In this document: positions 8,649 through 16,392 of the stretch, piece by piece
Position numbering within the stretch: position 1 is the first letter of the stretch
How the letters are laid out: the number at the start of each line of letters is the position of its first letter
Assembly (NCBI RefSeq): GCF_024453815.1
Contig: NZ_CP072934.1
Location: 1,426,001-1,490,000 of the forward strand
DNA: 64,000 nucleotides
Direction: 5' to 3'
From: Corynebacterium pseudogenitalium
GTDB lineage: Bacteria; Actinomycetota; Actinomycetes; Mycobacteriales; Mycobacteriaceae
The notes under the pieces: model-generated
Told to the model about the DNA's origin: nothing
What the model saw: only the letters and a program-made list of their open reading frames with translations
The model's database searches: none
Translations under genes and position numbers: made by a program

Positions 8649-9857
8649 ATGCATTACCCCGAGCTCCACCAACACTTTGCGGAAACACTCCCAGGCATGG
8701 CCGACACGGTGGCGCCCACGCACTTCCCCAACGCCCAGGTGAGCTACCTCAACGAGTCAGTCGCGTCCGAGCTCGACCTCGACACGGAGTGGCTCCGAAG
8801 CGATGAGGGCATCGCCTGGATGACAGGTGCGACGGGCGGCGTTGCAACCGCCTACGCAGGCCACCAATTCGGCGCGTTCGTGCCCCTGCTTGGCGACGGC
8901 CGCGCAACCCTCCTCGGCGACCGCAACGGGTACGAGATCCAGCTCAAGGGAAGCGGGCGCACCCCTTTCTCCCGCCCAGGCTCCGACGGGCAAGGCCCAC
9001 TGACCGCAATGCTGCGCGAGTACCTGGTCTCGGAACATATGCACGCGATCGGAGTTCCGACCACACGCGCCCTCGCCGTTATCAGCACAGGTGAGACAGT
9101 CATGCGCAGCAGCGGCCCCGTTCCAGCGGGCATCGTGGTCCGCGTCGCGCGCTCCCACCTACGCGTTGGCTCGGTGCAGTACGCAGCAACTCAGTCCCAT
9201 GAACTCTTGGAGGCCGTCGTGCACGCCGCGGGTTTCGATGCTGCGGAAAGGCTGCTGGAAGGGGTCGTCGACAAGCAACTTGAACTGGTAGCGCAGTGGA
9301 TGCGCTACGGGTTCGTGCACGGCGTCATGAACACGGACAACACCGCGCTCAGCAGCGAAACCATCGACTACGGACCCTGCGCCTTCACCCAAGGGTTTGA
9401 CCCGCACTCATGCTTCTCATCCATCGATCGGCATGGGCGCTACTGCTTCGGAGCCCAGCCGAACGTGATCGCATGGAACCTGGTCCGACTCGCGGAAGCG
9501 CTCTTGCCACTGATGCCGGAGTCAGTCACCAACGAGATCCTTGCCACCATCCCTGAGCGCTGGGAGGGCGCCACCAAGCGCTGGTTCGGACCGGAAGGCC
9601 TCGATGCGGTAGTAGGTGTCGACGACCTCGCCGCCTACAACCGTAAACACGGTGTGAACGGACGCCCAGGTCCGTTGTATGTGCCGAAAAACTTCGCGCT
9701 ACAAGACGCACTCGACGCGGTCGAGCACGTTGGCGACTACAGTCCGTTCACCGCTTTGCTCCAGGCAGTCACCCACCCATACGACCCGGACGCCGGGGAG
9801 CCGTGGATGCTCGAGAAGGAACCTGACGGCGCATTCACGACGTTCTGCGGAACGTAA
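8649..9857 (+). CDS. selO: SelO/YdiU pseudokinase-fold protein adenylyltransferase
   Basis: A 402-residue member of the SelO (UPF0061/YdiU) family, which transfers AMP to protein Ser/Thr/Tyr residues and is linked to redox stress. Characteristic stretches are YAGHQFG, GDGRA, the LKGSGRTPFSR segment, a MNTDN motif and DYGPC. The C terminus ends in FCGT, where related proteins have a conserved Cys or selenocysteine; here it is an ordinary Cys codon. It is shorter than E. coli YdiU (about 480 residues). It starts at ATG 8649 with a close upstream TAGGCT hexamer. It converges on mqo across a bidirectional terminator. Confidence 0.93.
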   Translation: MHYPELHQHFAETLPGMADTVAPTHFPNAQVSYLNESVASELDLDTEWLRSDEGIAWMTGATGGVATAYAGHQFGAFVPLLGDGRATLLGDRNGYEIQLKGSGRTPFSRPGSDGQGPLTAMLREYLVSEHMHAIGVPTTRALAVISTGETVMRSSGPVPAGIVVRVARSHLRVGSVQYAATQSHELLEAVVHAAGFDAAERLLEGVVDKQLELVAQWMRYGFVHGVMNTDNTALSSETIDYGPCAFTQGFDPHSCFSSIDRHGRYCFGAQPNVIAWNLVRLAEALLPLMPESVTNEILATIPERWEGATKRWFGPEGLDAVVGVDDLAAYNRKHGVNGRPGPLYVPKNFALQDALDAVEHVGDYSPFTALLQAVTHPYDPDAGEPWMLEKEPDGAFTTFCGT

Positions 9858-9859
9858 AA

Positions 9860-9895
9860 GCCACACGGCGCCGGTACAACCGGAAGCCGTGTGGC
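9860..9895. terminator. Bidirectional terminator between selO and mqo
   Basis: A perfect 10-bp stem, GCCACACGGC (9860-9869) and GCCGTGTGGC (9886-9895), starting 3 bp after the selO stop, with short A/T-rich flanks. It fits convergent termination of selO and mqo. Confidence 0.75.
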
Positions 9896-9914
9896 CGATA
9901 CTTTCAAGCTGCTA

Positions 9915-11411
9915 CTACGCCTGCAGACCAAGCGTCTTTTGCGTCCACTCCCACTGCTTCTCATACGCCGCCTTGTCGTCGCGCAGCGATACGCCATAGG
10001 TCGGGAACATTTCGTGCAGCTTGTCGCCCCAGGAAACCATGCGCTCGCCGAAGCAGCGTTCCAGCAGCTCAATCATCGCAGCCGGGGTAATCGACGCACC
10101 CGGCGACGCACCCAAGATGCCCGCGATCGTGCCGTCCTGGTCGTTGACCAGCGCGGTACCGAACTCAAGGGAACCGAACTTCGGTGCGCGCGCTGGCTTA
10201 ATCACCTGGACACGCTGGCCAGCAACTGCAACATCCCAGTCAGCCGGGTTGACCTCCGGGTAGTACTGGCGCAGCACGTCGATCTTGCCGTCGAAGTCGC
10301 GGAAGACTTCCTCCACCAGGTACTTCACCAGGCCGATGTTTGAGGCCGCAACACCGAGGTAAGAAGGAATGTTGTCGGGACGAATCGACTTGAACAGGTC
10401 CAGGTAGGAACCCTTCTTCAAGAACTTCGGGCTCCAACCACCGTACGGGCCGAACAGCAAGGACTGCTCACCGTCAACAACGCGCAGATCGAGGTGCGGG
10501 ACAGACATCGGAGGCGCACCGACCTTTGCCTTGCCGTACACCTTTGCCTGGTGCTGCGCGACGAGCTCCTGGTTGTTGGTCCGCAGCCACATACCTGAAA
10601 TCGGGAACCCTGCGTATCCGTGCACCTCCGGCACGCCTGCCTTACGCAGCAGGTCGAGGGCGTAGCCACCTGCACCCACGAACACGAAGCGTGCACGTGC
10701 AACATGCTTATCGCCAGTGCGAACGTTGCGGACGGTGACATTCCACAGCTTGCCCTCACGCTTCAGGTTGAGCACCTCGTGCCCATAGTGGATCTGGGTG
10801 CCAGCCTTCACGGAGGCGTCGAAAAACTGGCGGGTCAGCGCCCCGTAGTTAATGTCAGTGCCTGCATCCATCCAGGAGATCGCGACCGGCTCAGCACCGA
10901 AGTCGCGGCCCTTCGCCATCAACGGAAGCTTTTCAGCAAACTTGTCTTCCGCTGCCGAAAACTCCATGCCCGGGAACATGTGGTTCGCAGACAAGGCCTC
11001 GTAACGGCGACGCAGGTAGTCTATCTGGTCCTGCCCCTGCGCGAACGAAACGTGTGGGACTGGGTGAATGAACTCGCTTGGGTCCCCCAACTTGCCATTG
11101 TCGATCTGATGGGACCAGAACTGGCGCGCGATCTGGAACTTCTCATTAATCGCGAGCGCCTTTGTAATCTGAATCTGCCCATTCTTTTCAGGCGTGTAGT
11201 TCAACTCACACAGCGCAGAGTGCCCGGTACCCGCGTTGTTGAGCGGGTACGAGGACTCTTGCGCTGGCCCCTCAAGTCGCTCATACACCGCTTGAGTCCA
11301 CTCCGGCTCAAGCTCCCGGATCATTGCTCCCAGCGTGGCACTCATAATTCCGGCGCCGATATGCAGTACGTCAACCTCATCAACGTACTGGATGTTGCCC
11401 GTCTCAGACAT
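9915..11411 (-). CDS. mqo: Malate:quinone oxidoreductase
   Basis: A peripheral membrane FAD enzyme that oxidises malate to oxaloacetate and passes electrons to menaquinone; it is the main malate oxidation route in corynebacteria. The 498-residue protein has an N-terminal FAD-binding motif (DVLHIGAGIMSATL), the family segment SSYPLNNAGTGHSALCELNYTP (around residue 50), and a C-terminal SPGASITPAAMIELLERCF region. ATG at 11411 is chosen from homology (MSETGNIQYVDEVDV), with GAGGG about 10 nt upstream; further upstream codons have no similarity. The upstream region contains a strong G-rich run on the coding strand (see the G-quadruplex entry). Its neighbours, the hydrolase and mtr, match the corynebacterial mqo-mtr order. 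Confidence 0.97.
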   Translation of the reverse strand: MSETGNIQYVDEVDVLHIGAGIMSATLGAMIRELEPEWTQAVYERLEGPAQESSYPLNNAGTGHSALCELNYTPEKNGQIQITKALAINEKFQIARQFWSHQIDNGKLGDPSEFIHPVPHVSFAQGQDQIDYLRRRYEALSANHMFPGMEFSAAEDKFAEKLPLMAKGRDFGAEPVAISWMDAGTDINYGALTRQFFDASVKAGTQIHYGHEVLNLKREGKLWNVTVRNVRTGDKHVARARFVFVGAGGYALDLLRKAGVPEVHGYAGFPISGMWLRTNNQELVAQHQAKVYGKAKVGAPPMSVPHLDLRVVDGEQSLLFGPYGGWSPKFLKKGSYLDLFKSIRPDNIPSYLGVAASNIGLVKYLVEEVFRDFDGKIDVLRQYYPEVNPADWDVAVAGQRVQVIKPARAPKFGSLEFGTALVNDQDGTIAGILGASPGASITPAAMIELLERCFGERMVSWGDKLHEMFPTYGVSLRDDKAAYEKQWEWTQKTLGLQA

Positions 11412-11569
11412 TAGTAATATTCCCTCTTCGATCCATATCGTTGTACGAGTGCAACGCACACCTCAGGCAGGTGCGTAACCTCTCTAACCATACGCTTGTT
11501 GGCTGAACAGTTTCCACCTTACGTTACCCCTTATGCCCACATTTTGTTTTTGCTTCATACTTGCAGCCA

Positions 11570-11598
11570 CCCCACCCCCTACACCCGCCCCCACCCCC
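11570..11598 (-). other. Putative G-quadruplex motif upstream of mqo
   Basis: On the minus strand there are five G runs of 5, 5, 3, 5 and 4 bases with loops of 1-4 nt. This satisfies the four-tract G3+ quadruplex rule. It lies about 160-190 bp upstream of the mqo start in the mqo sense orientation, and about 75-100 bp upstream of the divergent hydrolase gene. The rest of the 258-bp intergenic region (11412-11669) shows no other clear element apart from the hydrolase -10. Confidence 0.6.
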
Positions 11599-11657
11599 TA
11601 GACCAAATGGTAAACATGGCTACTTGCACAGCCTAAGCAAGTTCCTAGCCAGTCCGT

Positions 11658-11663
11658 TACCAT
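11658..11663 (+). promoter_or_regulatory. Candidate leaderless -10 of the alpha/beta hydrolase
   Basis: TACCAT ends 6 nt before the ATG at 11670, with no ribosome binding site between. Confidence 0.4.
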
Positions 11664-11669
11664 TCCTAC

Positions 11670-12674
11670 ATGGCCAAAATTAGGAGCAACCACTGGCAAC
11701 CAGACATATTGGGGGACGGATTCGAACAACTTACGCTCCCCCTCGGGGAAGACCCTGATACCCACCAGCCGGTCGTAGCAACACTCGTAAGAACGAGCCC
11801 AGCGCCACCGTCCAAACCTGGACAACCAGCCTTACTGTGGATTCACGGCATGTCCGATTACTTTTTCCAGGATCATGCGGCCGAGTATTTCCACGAACAG
11901 GGTTATCCATTTTATGCACTCGACCTTCGTCGCTGCGGGCGCTCTCGACAGCGAGGTGAGCGCTGGCACTACACCCGGGATATGTCCCACTATTTCCCGG
12001 AAATCACGAAAGCGGTGCAGTACGTAGCCCAGGAACACGGCCAGGTAGTACTACTCGCACACTCAACGGGCGGGCTTATCGCGCCACTGTGGGCCGATGA
12101 GATGCGCCGCAACAACCCCGAAGTCCACGAACTTGTAGCCGGCATCATTCTGAACAGTCCCTGGTTGGACCTGCAGTTTCCGAAATCAATGACGACGGTG
12201 TTCAAGCCAGTCATCAATACTCTCGGCAAAGTTGTTCCGCTGCTGCCACTCCCAGGAGGAAGTCTCACCGCCTACGGTAAATCTCTCCACTACGAGGATC
12301 ATGGTTCATGGTCCTTCAACAAGCAGTGGAAACCGATCTCCGGGCATCGGAAATATTTCGGCTGGATGCGCGCTGTACTTCAGGCGCAGGCAAAGATTCA
12401 CTCGGGAACAGTCAACGCTGGTGTTCCAACCCTGGTCCTGCATTCCTCGCATTCTTTTTTGAAAAACGAATACACCCCGGCGGCCGATACCGCGGACACC
12501 ATCTTGGACGTCGACCAGATCAGCTACTGGGCACCCCACGTTGCGGACGACACCACCACCGTCGCCATCGATGGCGCCCGCCACGACGTCTTCCTTTCCG
12601 AGCCTTACTCGCGCACAGCTGCCTACCGTGCCTCCATCCAATGGCTGCAGACCCTCACAACACCTAAGGAGTAA
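11670..12674 (+). CDS. Alpha/beta hydrolase (monoacylglycerol-lipase-like)
   Basis: A 334-residue alpha/beta hydrolase without a signal peptide. The nucleophile elbow AHSTGG lies near residue 131, with the serine in the GxSxG-equivalent position. An oxyanion-hole HG motif (WIHGMSDYF) is near residue 55. The likely triad Asp is in the DTADTILDVD region and the His is in GARHDVFLSEP near residue 308. The overall layout resembles monoglyceride lipases and lysophospholipases; the substrate is unknown. The gene lies between mqo and mtr and is 3 bp from the mtr start, so it is probably co-transcribed with mtr. Confidence 0.85.
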   Translation: MAKIRSNHWQPDILGDGFEQLTLPLGEDPDTHQPVVATLVRTSPAPPSKPGQPALLWIHGMSDYFFQDHAAEYFHEQGYPFYALDLRRCGRSRQRGERWHYTRDMSHYFPEITKAVQYVAQEHGQVVLLAHSTGGLIAPLWADEMRRNNPEVHELVAGIILNSPWLDLQFPKSMTTVFKPVINTLGKVVPLLPLPGGSLTAYGKSLHYEDHGSWSFNKQWKPISGHRKYFGWMRAVLQAQAKIHSGTVNAGVPTLVLHSSHSFLKNEYTPAADTADTILDVDQISYWAPHVADDTTTVAIDGARHDVFLSEPYSRTAAYRASIQWLQTLTTPKE

Positions 12675-12677
12675 CCA

Positions 12678-14090
12678 ATGAGCATTCACGTAGACGAACA
12701 CTTTGCCCTCATTATTATCGGCACCGGGTCCGGCAACTCGATCCTCACCCCAGACTTCGACGATAAAAAGGTAGCCATCGTCGAGGAAGGTACTTTTGGC
12801 GGCACGTGCCTTAACGTCGGCTGCATTCCTACAAAGATGTACGTCCTCGCCGCCGACGCCGCCTACCAGGCCCGCACTTCCAAGAAGCTCGGTGTTGACC
12901 TCGAATATCGAGGCGTCGATTGGCCATCCATCATCGACCGTGTCTTCACCGAGCGCATCGACAAGATTGCTGAGGGCGGCGAAGCCTACCGCCGCGGCGA
13001 CGAGTGCCCCAACGTCACCGTTTTCGACCAACACGCGCGGTTCGTCGCCCCAAAGACAATCTCCACCGGCATCGGCAACGAAGCGCGCACAATCTCCGCT
13101 GACCAGATCGTGATTGCCGCCGGATCACGCCCCTTCATCCCTGAGTGGGCAAAAGCGGTGCCCTTCCACACCAACGAAGACATCATGCGCCTGCCGGAGC
13201 TCCCCAAGTCCCTGACGATCGTTGGCGGCGGTTTCATCGCAATGGAGTTCGCCCACGTCTTCGATGCACTCGGCACCAAAGTCACGGTGGTGAACCGCTC
13301 ACCGTTCCTGCGCACCTTAGATGAGGACATCAACCAGCGCTTCAATGAACTCGCCCAAGAGCGTTTCGACGTCCACTTCGGCACCGTCCGCGACGCCCAG
13401 CACAACGCAGACGGCATAGCGCTGACTCTTGACGACGGCACCACCATCACCAGCGAGCACCTCCTGATTGGCATGGGCCGTATCCCGAACGGCGACCAAA
13501 TGTCGCTCGAGGCATCGGACATCGATATGGAAAAAGACGGTCGCGTGGCCGTCGATAGTTACGGGCGCACCACCTGCCCGGGCGTGTGGGCACTCGGTGA
13601 CGTGTCCTCTCCGTACCAACTCAAGCATGTAGCTAACGCGGAGATGCGTGCCGTGCGCCACAACCTACTGGCGGCGATGAATGGCGCCCCAGAATCCGAG
13701 TACCGCACCATGCCACACGAGCATGTCCCATTCGCCGTCTTCACCGAGCCACAGATCGCCACAGTTGGCCTCACAGAGGAGGAAGCAAAGAAGGCGGGCT
13801 ACGACATCACCGTGAAACAACAGAACTACGGCGACGTCGCCTACGGGTGGGCACTCGAGGACACCTCAGGCATCGTAAAGCTTGTCGCCGACAAGAAAAC
13901 TGGGAGACTCCTGGGTGCCCATCTTATTGGTCCACAAGCCTCCACGCTCGTCCAGCAGCTGATCACCATCATGGCGTTCGACATGGACCTTCGAGAAGTT
14001 GTACGTAAGCAATACTGGATCCACCCCGCCCTGCCAGAAGTCATCGAAAACGCGATTCTTGGTCTTGACCTTGCATTTATCGGCGAGTAA
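12678..14090 (+). CDS. mtr: Mycothione reductase
   Basis: A flavoprotein disulfide reductase that regenerates mycothiol from mycothione using NADPH; it implies a mycothiol-based thiol pool. The 470-residue protein has an N-terminal FAD motif (IIIGTGSGNS), the redox disulfide in GGTCLNVGCIPTK (Cys44, Cys49), an NAD(P)-binding GGGFIAMEFAH segment and the C-terminal catalytic HPALPE near residue 449. The GTGSGN variant of the FAD motif and the lack of a longer N terminus fit mycothione rather than lipoamide dehydrogenase. An AAGGAG ribosome binding site (AAGGAGTAACC) precedes the ATG. A weak hairpin (14101-14117) follows the stop. Confidence 0.93.
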   Translation: MSIHVDEHFALIIIGTGSGNSILTPDFDDKKVAIVEEGTFGGTCLNVGCIPTKMYVLAADAAYQARTSKKLGVDLEYRGVDWPSIIDRVFTERIDKIAEGGEAYRRGDECPNVTVFDQHARFVAPKTISTGIGNEARTISADQIVIAAGSRPFIPEWAKAVPFHTNEDIMRLPELPKSLTIVGGGFIAMEFAHVFDALGTKVTVVNRSPFLRTLDEDINQRFNELAQERFDVHFGTVRDAQHNADGIALTLDDGTTITSEHLLIGMGRIPNGDQMSLEASDIDMEKDGRVAVDSYGRTTCPGVWALGDVSSPYQLKHVANAEMRAVRHNLLAAMNGAPESEYRTMPHEHVPFAVFTEPQIATVGLTEEEAKKAGYDITVKQQNYGDVAYGWALEDTSGIVKLVADKKTGRLLGAHLIGPQASTLVQQLITIMAFDMDLREVVRKQYWIHPALPEVIENAILGLDLAFIGE

Positions 14091-14434
14091 AACTTGCCGC
14101 CACCCCAAAACGGGGTGACTCTAGGCTTAGGCAAGGCACCCCTAATAGCTACAGGCATTTTCCCAGGTGACTTCACCACGTGTAACGCACGTGACACGCG
14201 CGACGATTCCCCTGTTGGTGCAGCAGGCCATACGTGGGCTTACTGACAGTTCTCTCACGGATTTTTTGGGATAACTTGTGCAATCTTGCCCGCGTTGGTC
14301 TAAAGTAGGTCACCGACACCGGGCAGAGTCCACATGGGGCTTGCTATCGGTCCTAGGGCCTTCACAGGTTCTGGATTTCTCCGAACTTCCACCCGGACGT
14401 CTTGTAAGTATCTATCAGAGAAGGATTTCGTTTC
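14091..14434. other. 344-bp intergenic region with terminator-like hairpin, DtxR-like box and candidate promoter
   Basis: No gene is visible. From the left it holds a small hairpin (CACCCC aaaac GGGGTG, 14101-14117) just after mtr without a T tract, and a DtxR-like box (14127-14145). Further right is a possible promoter, with TTGTGC at 14276-14281 and TAAAGT at 14301-14306 (19-bp spacer). A leader of about 120 nt then precedes the first small secreted protein gene. Confidence 0.5.
14127..14145. promoter_or_regulatory. DtxR-like iron box
   Basis: TTAGGCAAGGCACCCCTAA matches the corynebacterial DtxR operator pattern TTAGGYWAGSCWAMCCTWA at all but one position. DtxR is the iron-dependent regulator of corynebacteria. 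The box lies 37 bp after the mtr stop and 290 bp before the first tandem secreted gene. Its target is therefore uncertain. Confidence 0.5.
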
Positions 14435-14827
14435 ATGCGTAATTTCCGTAAGGCAGCCCTCGCAGGCGCTACCGCTGTCGCTGTAGCATTCGGCTCCGCA
14501 ACCGTCGCTATTGCTGAAGAGAGCACACCAGCTCCGACCACCACCCACGCCCCGAAGGTGATTGAAGATTCCAAGGGTCTGGGCGGCTCCTCCACCAAGA
14601 TCGGCCACAGCCTTGAAGCCTGGGAGAAAAAGGACGGCAAGGTCCAGGCAAACCCTGCAGACGGTCGCGAGATCTTCGGCTCCTCCAAGGATAACTTTAA
14701 AGGGCAGCCAAAGTGGGCACAGCTGGGCTACGTCCTCACCGTGTTCACCTCCGTTGCTGCTGCAGTCGGCCTGATCGTTGGACCTGCATACAACTTCGTT
14801 GTTCACGGTCTGCCAGCAGCCAAGTAA
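14435..14827 (+). CDS. Small secreted, membrane-tethered protein (first of a tandem paralogous pair)
   Basis: A 130-residue protein of unknown function. It has a signal peptide (MRNFRKAALAGATAVAVAFG..., likely cleaved near AIA/EE), a Pro/Thr-rich segment, a polar middle part, and a hydrophobic C-terminal helix (about residues 98-122, GYVLTVFTSVAAAVGLIVG) that could anchor it in a membrane or the mycomembrane. It shares its N-terminal MRNFR-AA-ATA pattern and its C-terminal WA...VGLI...NF...GL pattern with the next gene, so the two are paralogs. A GAAGGA ribosome binding site precedes the ATG. I recall small secreted genes at this position after mtr in C. glutamicum. Confidence 0.8.
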   Translation: MRNFRKAALAGATAVAVAFGSATVAIAEESTPAPTTTHAPKVIEDSKGLGGSSTKIGHSLEAWEKKDGKVQANPADGREIFGSSKDNFKGQPKWAQLGYVLTVFTSVAAAVGLIVGPAYNFVVHGLPAAK

Positions 14828-14880
14828 GTAATCGCGGATTTCCGCACCTGAATCAATAAATTTCGAAAGAAGGAAACTCA

Positions 14881-15327
14881 ATGCGTAACTTCCGCACCGC
14901 AGCTGTTGCTTCCGCAACCGCACTGACTGTCGCTCTTGGTGGCATTGCCACCGCTTCCGCAGCAGAGAAGACCGATACTCCTGCAAAGCCAGAGACCGTC
15001 CCAACCGCCACCGAGACGCCTAAGCCTAAGGCTGACCGCCAGGTAATCTTCACGGGCAAGCAGGAAGGCGACAAGGAAGCCGGCAAGGTCATCTCCGAGG
15101 GCACCAAGGGCCTGTTCTCCGGCAAGGGTTCTTCCCACTACTACGATGACACCGACAAGCCTTTCTACGTCACCGATGCGTTCGGTAAAGAGACTGACGC
15201 TGCGGCTGTCCCTCAGTGGGCACGCGCTTGGATCGACGGCACTGTCATCGCTTCTATCGGCGCACTGGTTGGCCTGATCATCGCTGGCTTCAACTTCGCT
15301 TCCTACAACGGCCTGATCAAGCTCTAA
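14881..15327 (+). CDS. Small secreted, membrane-tethered protein (second of the pair)
   Basis: A 148-residue paralog of the preceding gene. It has a signal peptide (MRNFRTAAVASATALTVALGG..., likely cleaved near ASA/AE), a Pro/Thr/Lys-rich stretch to about residue 55, a Gly/Ser/Tyr-containing middle region and a hydrophobic C-terminal segment (about 118-140, VIASIGALVGLIIAGFNF). The middle region is longer than, and unlike, that of its partner. An AGAAGGAAA ribosome binding site is present, 53 bp after the partner's stop. A very strong terminator follows, suggesting high expression as a two-gene unit. Function unknown. Confidence 0.8.
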   Translation: MRNFRTAAVASATALTVALGGIATASAAEKTDTPAKPETVPTATETPKPKADRQVIFTGKQEGDKEAGKVISEGTKGLFSGKGSSHYYDDTDKPFYVTDAFGKETDAAAVPQWARAWIDGTVIASIGALVGLIIAGFNFASYNGLIKL

Positions 15328-15349
15328 GATCTGCCTCTTAGGAAACGCC

Positions 15350-15388
15350 ACTGCCCTGTCGCAACACGCGACAGGGCAGTTTTCTTTT
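15350..15388 (+). terminator. Strong intrinsic terminator after the secreted pair
   Basis: A perfect 13-bp stem, ACTGCCCTGTCGC and GCGACAGGGCAGT, with an AACAC loop, followed by TTTCTTTT. Confidence 0.9.
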
Positions 15389-15390
15389 GG

Positions 15391-15435
15391 GTAAAAAGAA
15401 TCGCTGTTGGTGCCTTACAACGACACCAACAGCGA
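15391..15435 (-). terminator. Intrinsic terminator of mapB
   Basis: A perfect 12-bp inverted repeat, TCGCTGTTGGTG (15401-15412) and CACCAACAGCGA (15424-15435). On the minus strand it is followed by TTCTTTTTA. It lies 22 bp after the mapB stop. Confidence 0.85.
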
Positions 15436-15457
15436 ATCAGCTATATCTGAGAGTTGG

Positions 15458-16357
15458 TTACACTCCCAACATCAGCTGCCCCTCCGCAACATCCTTGTCC
15501 GGAATGGTGAGGATCTCGTTGCCGTCCTCCGTAATCACCAAGGTGTGCTCAAACTGAGCTGTGAACTTGCCGTCGCGGTTCTGCACAGTCCAGCCGTTAT
15601 CCCAAATATCGTACGGCAGTGCGCCGAGATTGATCATCGGTTCGATCGTCAGCGTCATGCCTGGCTCCAAGATGTCCCGGTATGCATCCGAGTCGTAGTG
15701 GAGCACCACGAGTCCGTTGTGGAACGTAGGACCAACACCATGACCAGTGAAGTCGGTCACCACGTTGTAGCCGAAGCGCTTCGCATAGGACTCGATAACC
15801 CTGCCGATCACGTTGATCTCACGGCCGGGCTTCGCCACCTTGATGCCCCGCATCATCGCCTCATACGTGCGCTGGACCAGATCCTTATGCTCCTGAGTGA
15901 CATCGCCAGCGAGGAACGTCGCATTTGTATCACCGTGGACGCCGTTCTTATACGCGGTGACGTCAATGTTGACGATGTCGCCGTCCTCAATCACAGTGCT
16001 ATCCGGGATGCCGTGGCACACAATCTCGTTCAAAGACACGCAGCAGGACTTCGGGAAGCCACGGTAGCCGAGCGTGGACGGGTACGCTCCGTGGTCAAGC
16101 ATGTACTCGTGGGCCACGCGGTCGATCTCATCCGTCGTCACGCCAGGCTTCACTGCTGCGCCCGCAACCGCCAGTGCATTCGCTGCGATCTTCGAGCTCT
16201 CGCGCATCTTCTCGATCGTCTCGGCGTCCTGCACGTACGGCTCGCCGATGTTTTCCTGTACGTCGCCCTTCCAGGCGTACTCGGGACGCTCAATGTCCTT
16301 CGGAACCTTCCGGATTGGGGTGGACGCTTCTTGCTGTAGTTTTCCTCGTTTGCTCAT
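15458..16357 (-). CDS. map: Methionine aminopeptidase, type I
   Basis: A metalloenzyme that removes N-terminal methionine from nascent proteins. The 299-residue protein has the N-terminal extension seen in mycobacterial MapB (with RPEYAWKG) before the pita-bread catalytic domain. The metal ligands are recognisable: D in NIDVTAY, D in [11 protein letters not shown] in DFTGHGVG, E in TIEPMIN and E in AQFEHT. ATG at 16357 is preferred to ATG at 16366 because TACTAT ends exactly 7 nt upstream and would itself overlap the earlier ATG. It is followed by a terminator and lies downstream of the penicillin-binding protein gene. Confidence 0.95.
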   Translation of the reverse strand: MSKRGKLQQEASTPIRKVPKDIERPEYAWKGDVQENIGEPYVQDAETIEKMRESSKIAANALAVAGAAVKPGVTTDEIDRVAHEYMLDHGAYPSTLGYRGFPKSCCVSLNEIVCHGIPDSTVIEDGDIVNIDVTAYKNGVHGDTNATFLAGDVTQEHKDLVQRTYEAMMRGIKVAKPGREINVIGRVIESYAKRFGYNVVTDFTGHGVGPTFHNGLVVLHYDSDAYRDILEPGMTLTIEPMINLGALPYDIWDNGWTVQNRDGKFTAQFEHTLVITEDGNEILTIPDKDVAEGQLMLGV

Positions 16358-16364
16358 GCGCCCC

Positions 16365-16370
16365 ATAGTA
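16365..16370 (-). promoter_or_regulatory. Candidate leaderless -10 of map
   Basis: TACTAT ends 7 nt before the ATG at 16357. It overlaps the alternative ATG at 16366, which argues against that start. Confidence 0.45.
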
Positions 16371-16392
16371 GTACCTGCCGGCTGAGGTCTGA

